From an uncultured Acidobacteriota bacterium (lineage in GTDB: Bacteria; Acidobacteriota; Terriglobia; Bryobacterales; Bryobacteraceae), in contig CADECY010000048.1 in NCBI GenBank assembly GCA_902825945.1, positions 1 through 58,249 of the forward strand: 58,249 bases of DNA. The letters are read 5' to 3'. Positions within the stretch are counted from its first letter, which is position 1. Each line of letters opens with the position of its first letter. Position numbers and translations under genes: made by a program. This document shows, piece after piece, positions 54,616-58,249 of this stretch. The notes under the pieces are model-generated. The model ran no database searches. It was not told the DNA's origin and saw only the letters and a program-made list of their open reading frames with translations.

Positions 54616-56319
54616 CTACAGCCCGTGAAGCGCCGCTTGCCGGGCGATCTCGGCGCGATCCATCTCCCGATACTTCTTCGGCAGCAGACTCTTGCTCGTG
54701 CACTCGAGCACCGCCGCCAGAATCTGCGTGTCGATCTCTTCGGGATAAGCAGGCGGGATGAAGTCTTCCAGCGCCGCGGTCACATCCTGTGCCTCGACCT
54801 TGTCACCGCCGCGCAGTACCGAACGCATCTTCGATCGCACGAGAATCGCTTCGATATCGGCGCCGCTCAACTGTCGTGGCTGCGACAGAAACACCTTCTC
54901 GATTTCTTCCGATCCCTCGGCCGTCCCGGTCTTTTTCTGCATCGCGCGCAACATCGCGAGGCGCTCCTCATCGGTGTCCGGATAAAAGAGCGCAATATGT
55001 TCCTCGGCGCGTCCTTGCCGCTTGAGATCGACGGGCAGCAGATCGGGCCGGCAGGTGAGCAAGAACCAGATGACCTTGCCGCGATTTTCTGTGTTGCCCA
55101 TGAACTGGGCGATCTGCGCGAAGACGCGGTTGCCAACGCCGCTGTCGCCCGAGTTGTCGCGATCGCCGAGTTGCGCATCGGCCTCATCGACGATCACCGC
55201 GATCGGACTCATCGCTTTCAACAGCGTCAGCACGCGCTCGAGATTTCCTTCGGTCTGGCCCTGCCACATGCTGCGGAAATTCTTGAGCATCACCGCGGGA
55301 ATTCCAACTTCGCCGGCGAAGCAGGTAGTCAGGAACGACTTTCCCGTGCCCACGGGTCCGCAAATGACGTATCCCATCGGCAGCACGTCCGCGCGACCCA
55401 TCTTCAGCGCCGTTACCGCGTCCCGCAGTTTTTGCTTGGCGGCGTCATTGCCCGCGACGAACGAGAGATTGTACTTGCTCTGGACGAACTCGAGCAGTCC
55501 GCCCGAATCGGCTTCGATCAGTTCCTTCTTGCGCTGCGACAGGAACTTCATCGTGAGCGGCTGCTTGTTCTGATTGGCGTGCGCGATCAGAAACTGCATC
55601 TGCATGCGGCGCAGCCCGGAACTGAGACTGGCGAATGATTCGGCCGTCACGTCGGAGCCTTCCGGCAGCGGCGTGATCGCGAGTTGCCATTTCGCGAATT
55701 CGGCACGATCGCCTTCATCGGGCAATGCGACGGGTACCACCGCGACGCCGGGATTCTGCACGATGCTCTGATTGAGCTCGGTGAGGTTCTCGGTGATGAG
55801 AACGATCGTCGCGTCGGACTTCAGGAACAGCGGATTCTGCGCCCAGCGCTTCAGAATCACGAGCGCGTTCCGGTCCTCGGCCGAGAGACTGCCTGCGCTG
55901 TTCTGCGGCACGATCGACTCGGCGTAATCGATGATCACCGCGACCTTCTTGCCGTCCATCAAGCGCACGCGCAGAAAGCTCTCGAGGATGGTGAGCACGC
56001 TGTCCGGATTTCGCGGCAGTCCCTTCGAGAACGAAGTCCCGTGGAAGCTGTCGTAGGCGTCGAGCGCGCGGCGGAAATCCACCTGCATGTCGGGATTGGC
56101 GAAGGTGAGTCCGCCGCCGCGATCGTAGCGGATCACGATGTCGCGCTTGCCGAACATTTCCTGCTCGAGGAATTTCGTGAGCGGCAGATAATCGGTCTTG
56201 CCGTCGCGCGTGATCGGCTGGATGTCATGCACGTTGCCGCTGATGATGAACATCGCAAGTGTGCGCGAGTAATACTTCTCCGAGAAATCACGCGCCCAGG
56301 CGGGCATTCCGGTGGCCAT
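54616..56319 (-). CDS. AAA+ ATPase with degenerate N-terminal AAA-like domain
   Basis: The 567-residue protein has a complete C-terminal AAA+ module: Walker A GPVGTGKS at 320-327, Walker B IAVIVDEADAQLGDRD near 371, sensor ICRPD-like FLLTCRPDLLPVDL and an Arg-finger GRAEEHIALF. The N-terminal 250 residues look like a second NTPase fold that has lost its P-loop (LAMFIISGNVHDIQPITR; VAVIIDYAESIVPQNSAG). It begins 3 bases after the membrane coiled-coil gene, so the two likely work together, perhaps as an ATP-driven membrane-associated remodeller. No known complex is recognised. Confidence 0.85.
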   Translation of the reverse strand: MATGMPAWARDFSEKYYSRTLAMFIISGNVHDIQPITRDGKTDYLPLTKFLEQEMFGKRDIVIRYDRGGGLTFANPDMQVDFRRALDAYDSFHGTSFSKGLPRNPDSVLTILESFLRVRLMDGKKVAVIIDYAESIVPQNSAGSLSAEDRNALVILKRWAQNPLFLKSDATIVLITENLTELNQSIVQNPGVAVVPVALPDEGDRAEFAKWQLAITPLPEGSDVTAESFASLSSGLRRMQMQFLIAHANQNKQPLTMKFLSQRKKELIEADSGGLLEFVQSKYNLSFVAGNDAAKQKLRDAVTALKMGRADVLPMGYVICGPVGTGKSFLTTCFAGEVGIPAVMLKNFRSMWQGQTEGNLERVLTLLKAMSPIAVIVDEADAQLGDRDNSGDSGVGNRVFAQIAQFMGNTENRGKVIWFLLTCRPDLLPVDLKRQGRAEEHIALFYPDTDEERLAMLRAMQKKTGTAEGSEEIEKVFLSQPRQLSGADIEAILVRSKMRSVLRGGDKVEAQDVTAALEDFIPPAYPEEIDTQILAAVLECTSKSLLPKKYREMDRAEIARQAALHGL

Positions 56320-56322
56320 GGC

Positions 56323-57159
56323 TCAGTTCCGCATCCTCTCGGAGCCCGTGACGCCGTTGCCGAACGTTTCGTTCGCCGCGGCGGTGAGTTCCATGATCGA
56401 CTCCATCTCCTGCACGGTCTTCTCCGTCGACTCGACGTTCTGCATCAATCCGTCGAGCTGGCCGGTGAGCTCCTGCGGATCGCGCATGGTGACCGACTGA
56501 TCGCGAATCAGCTCGAGCACATCCTCCATCGCGTTCAATTGCGCGTCGAGCACGCGGGCGTTCTCGCGGATCTTCTGAAACTTCTCGAGGCGCTTGGACA
56601 GAATCTCGATCCGCTTCGTGTTGATCTCGCGCACCTTCTCCGGTTCGCGCTCGAGGTTCTTCTTCAGATGTCCGACTTCGCGATCGATCGCGATCGGGTC
56701 GAAAGAGCGGATGTACTCGCGGTGGACATGCGTCGAGTTGAGCAGGCGCAGGAAGCTCTGCTGCAACGCGTCGAGCTTTTGTTCGAGCTGCGCCACTAGC
56801 ATCTGCGACGAGGATGACAGCCGCCGGTAGTTCTCTCGCACGGCTTTGCAGACCTGGCCGAAGCGCGCATACCGGTCCCGATCATCGACGGTCAGTTCGC
56901 CGATGAGCTTTGACAGGCTGACGGCGTGTTCCTGCTTCTTCTCCTCGTATTTGCGCGAGCGAATCAGACGTTGGAAACGGCTGTTGTTCGGCACGACGGC
57001 GAGGTACATCAACTCGACTCCAGCGCCCAGGATGAGCGGCAAGGCGGTACCCGACACAGCGGCGAAGGCGGCCGCGCCCACGAGGCCGATCACGTTGTAC
57101 TGCCAGGAGAACGCTTCCTTGATGTAGTTGATGTCGTCGGGACGATCGTTATCCGGCAT
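56323..57159 (-). CDS. Membrane-anchored coiled-coil protein, partner of AAA+ ATPase
   Basis: I recognise no family. The 278-residue protein has a hydrophobic stretch at about 22-55 (YNVIGLVGAAAFAAVSGTAL; LILGAGVELMYLAVV), probably two short membrane helices, and then almost 200 residues of heptad-rich coiled coil (LVAQLEQKLDALQQSFLRLL; RIEILSKRLEKFQKIREN). Its stop lies 3 bases before the ATPase start. It could anchor or recruit the ATPase to the inner membrane (inference). Confidence 0.8.
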   Translation of the reverse strand: MPDNDRPDDINYIKEAFSWQYNVIGLVGAAAFAAVSGTALPLILGAGVELMYLAVVPNNSRFQRLIRSRKYEEKKQEHAVSLSKLIGELTVDDRDRYARFGQVCKAVRENYRRLSSSSQMLVAQLEQKLDALQQSFLRLLNSTHVHREYIRSFDPIAIDREVGHLKKNLEREPEKVREINTKRIEILSKRLEKFQKIRENARVLDAQLNAMEDVLELIRDQSVTMRDPQELTGQLDGLMQNVESTEKTVQEMESIMELTAAANETFGNGVTGSERMRN

Positions 57160-57206
57160 GAAGTTGGGAAGTGCTTTCCACGATTGTAGCTACTATTCTA
57201 TGTTTC

Positions 57207-58058
57207 ATGAGACTCTGGTTGGTTTTCGCCGCCTCGGCCGTTGCCTGGGCACAGCCGCTTCCGGTCAAGTGGGAAGAACTGAATGCCGTCGATTTCGTTT
57301 CCGCGATCCGCCGCGCGCAGGGCGTTTGCCTGTTGCCGTTCGGTGTGCTCGAAAAGCATGGACCGCACCTGCCGCTCGGAACCGATCTGATCAATGCCCG
57401 CTACGTTTCGGTCGAAGCCGCGAAACAAGAATACGCCGTCGTGTTTCCGGAGTATTTCGCCGGCCAGATCTTCGAGGCCAAGCACGAACCGGGAACCATC
57501 GCCTATAGCGCGCGGCTGCAGTTGGCCCTACTCGAGGAGACCACCTCGGAGATGGCGCGAAATGGCTGCAAGAAGATCGTGATCGTCAACGGCCACGGCG
57601 GCAACACGAGTTTGCTGCCGTTCTTTTCGCAGTCGCAACTCGCCTCGCCGAAGGACTTCGTGGTGTACGCATACCTGCGCCCCGCGCCTCCCTCCGGCGG
57701 TCCCGCGAAGAAGACGAAGACAGACGGGCACGCCGGCGAATCGGAGACTTCGAAGACGCTCGTCTCCCGGCCGGACCTAGTCCGAATGGACCGCGCCGCG
57801 GCCCAATCCGGCAAGGATCGTGCGCGGCTCGACCTGCCGCAGGGCCTCTACACCGGCATCTGGTGGTATGCGAAGTTTCCCGAACACTACGCTGGCGATG
57901 GCTCGGTGGCTTCGAAAGAACTCGGCGAGTTCGAGATGAGGGAGTGGACCGGCGGAGTGGCGAATGCGATTCGCGCCGCCAAGGCAGATCACACCAGTCT
58001 CGACTTACAGCGGGAGTTCTTCGAACGTTCGGCGAAACCACTCGAAACTCAGCAGTGA
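57207..58058 (+). CDS. Exported creatininase-family protein
   Basis: The 283-residue protein is a creatininase-family amidohydrolase-like enzyme: VCLLPFGVLEKHGPHLPLGT with E, H and D metal ligands, and VNGHGGNTSLLPFF. It starts at ATG 57207, giving the signal peptide LWLVFAASAVAWAQ; an extension to 57171 adds no sense. Family members cleave cyclic amides (creatinine, lactams such as in mycofactocin or FAPy). Export is unusual for characterised members but common in Acidobacteria. It is divergent from the coiled-coil gene and convergent with bacterioferritin. Confidence 0.87.
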   Translation: MRLWLVFAASAVAWAQPLPVKWEELNAVDFVSAIRRAQGVCLLPFGVLEKHGPHLPLGTDLINARYVSVEAAKQEYAVVFPEYFAGQIFEAKHEPGTIAYSARLQLALLEETTSEMARNGCKKIVIVNGHGGNTSLLPFFSQSQLASPKDFVVYAYLRPAPPSGGPAKKTKTDGHAGESETSKTLVSRPDLVRMDRAAAQSGKDRARLDLPQGLYTGIWWYAKFPEHYAGDGSVASKELGEFEMREWTGGVANAIRAAKADHTSLDLQREFFERSAKPLETQQ

Positions 58059-58062
58059 TCCG

Positions 58063-58249
58063 CTAGCTCTTGCCGCCGCCGTTGATCTGCTGCGCGAGAT
58101 AGTTTTCGACGCCCACTTCGCGCATCAAGTGGAGCTGGGCTTCGAGCCAATCGACATGCTCTTCTTCGTCGGTCAGGATGCTCTCGAAGAGATCGCGCGA
58201 GCCGTTGTCACCGGCTTCGGTGGCGACCTTGATCGCGGCGTTCAGCCGG
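58063..58249 (-). CDS. bfr: Bacterioferritin, C-terminal part (partial)
   Basis: The gene runs off the window end. The visible 61 residues include the last helices of a bacterioferritin: a ferroxidase-type EEEHVDWLEAQLHLMREVG and the family ending VGVENYLAQQI. Bacterioferritin stores iron in a 24-mer and binds haem between subunits. The stop is TAG at 58063, 4 bases from the creatininase stop. Confidence 0.9.
   Translation of the reverse strand, partial: RLNAAIKVATEAGDNGSRDLFESILTDEEEHVDWLEAQLHLMREVGVENYLAQQINGGGKS

Overview
The window reads as chromosomal DNA of a high-GC soil bacterium, most likely an acidobacterium of the Solibacter/Bryobacter type. The evidence is two complete DUF1549/DUF1553 + DUF1501 gene pairs (Planctomycetes/Acidobacteria families), two long regulators with a winged-helix-like head, FlgO-like domain and TPRs, a FtsX-type permease tail, a squalene-hopene cyclase, and many secreted hydrolases. 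No rRNA, tRNA, CRISPR array or transposase was seen.

Layout. 1-6.3 kb: permease tail, amidohydrolase, 3-methyladenine DNA glycosylase, a truncated O-methyltransferase, DUF1697 protein, winged-helix/TPR regulator, and a frameshifted TPR protein. 6.3-20.7 kb: PSD1-DUF1501 pair, a secreted lectin-like protein, a three-repeat protein with a long Gly/Ser tail, a LysR regulator divergent from two orphan substrate-binding lipoproteins, and a second PSD1-DUF1501 pair on the other strand. 20.7-26.7 kb: a soluble Aer-like receptor split in two genes, a DUF2971 protein, a decayed alpha/beta hydrolase, a YycJ-type metallo-hydrolase that appears to start at ATC, and purB. 26.7-32.6 kb (minus): SurA/PpiC lipoprotein, squalene-hopene cyclase, Gfo/Idh/MocA oxidoreductase, thrB, U32-like protein. 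32.6-34.8 kb: GH113-like lipoprotein and a CoA transferase.

35.0-43.4 kb (minus) holds the most unusual set: HAD hydrolase, CobW-type GTPase, two-cluster ferredoxin, radical SAM enzyme, a DUF116-polyprenyl synthase fusion, a single-barrel terpenoid-repeat protein and a short class II (DXDD) terpene cyclase, with short gaps or overlaps. I read it as an uncharacterised terpenoid pathway: the synthase makes a prenyl diphosphate, the barrel proteins cyclise or hold it, and the radical SAM/ferredoxin pair modifies it, with the GTPase possibly serving metallocentre assembly.

43.4-58.2 kb: HicB remnant, sulfatase, second winged-helix/TPR regulator, a UPF0175/DUF3368 toxin-antitoxin pair, then a 935-bp direct repeat of the 3' two-thirds of trpB2 that flanks an AT-richer AIPR (abortive-infection) gene. 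The distribution of differences between the repeat copies fits single-crossover integration of a circle of about 3.3 kb. After that come the intact trpB2, a cupin, a GH88/105-like hydrolase, an AAA+ ATPase with a membrane coiled-coil partner, a creatininase-family protein and the end of a bacterioferritin gene.
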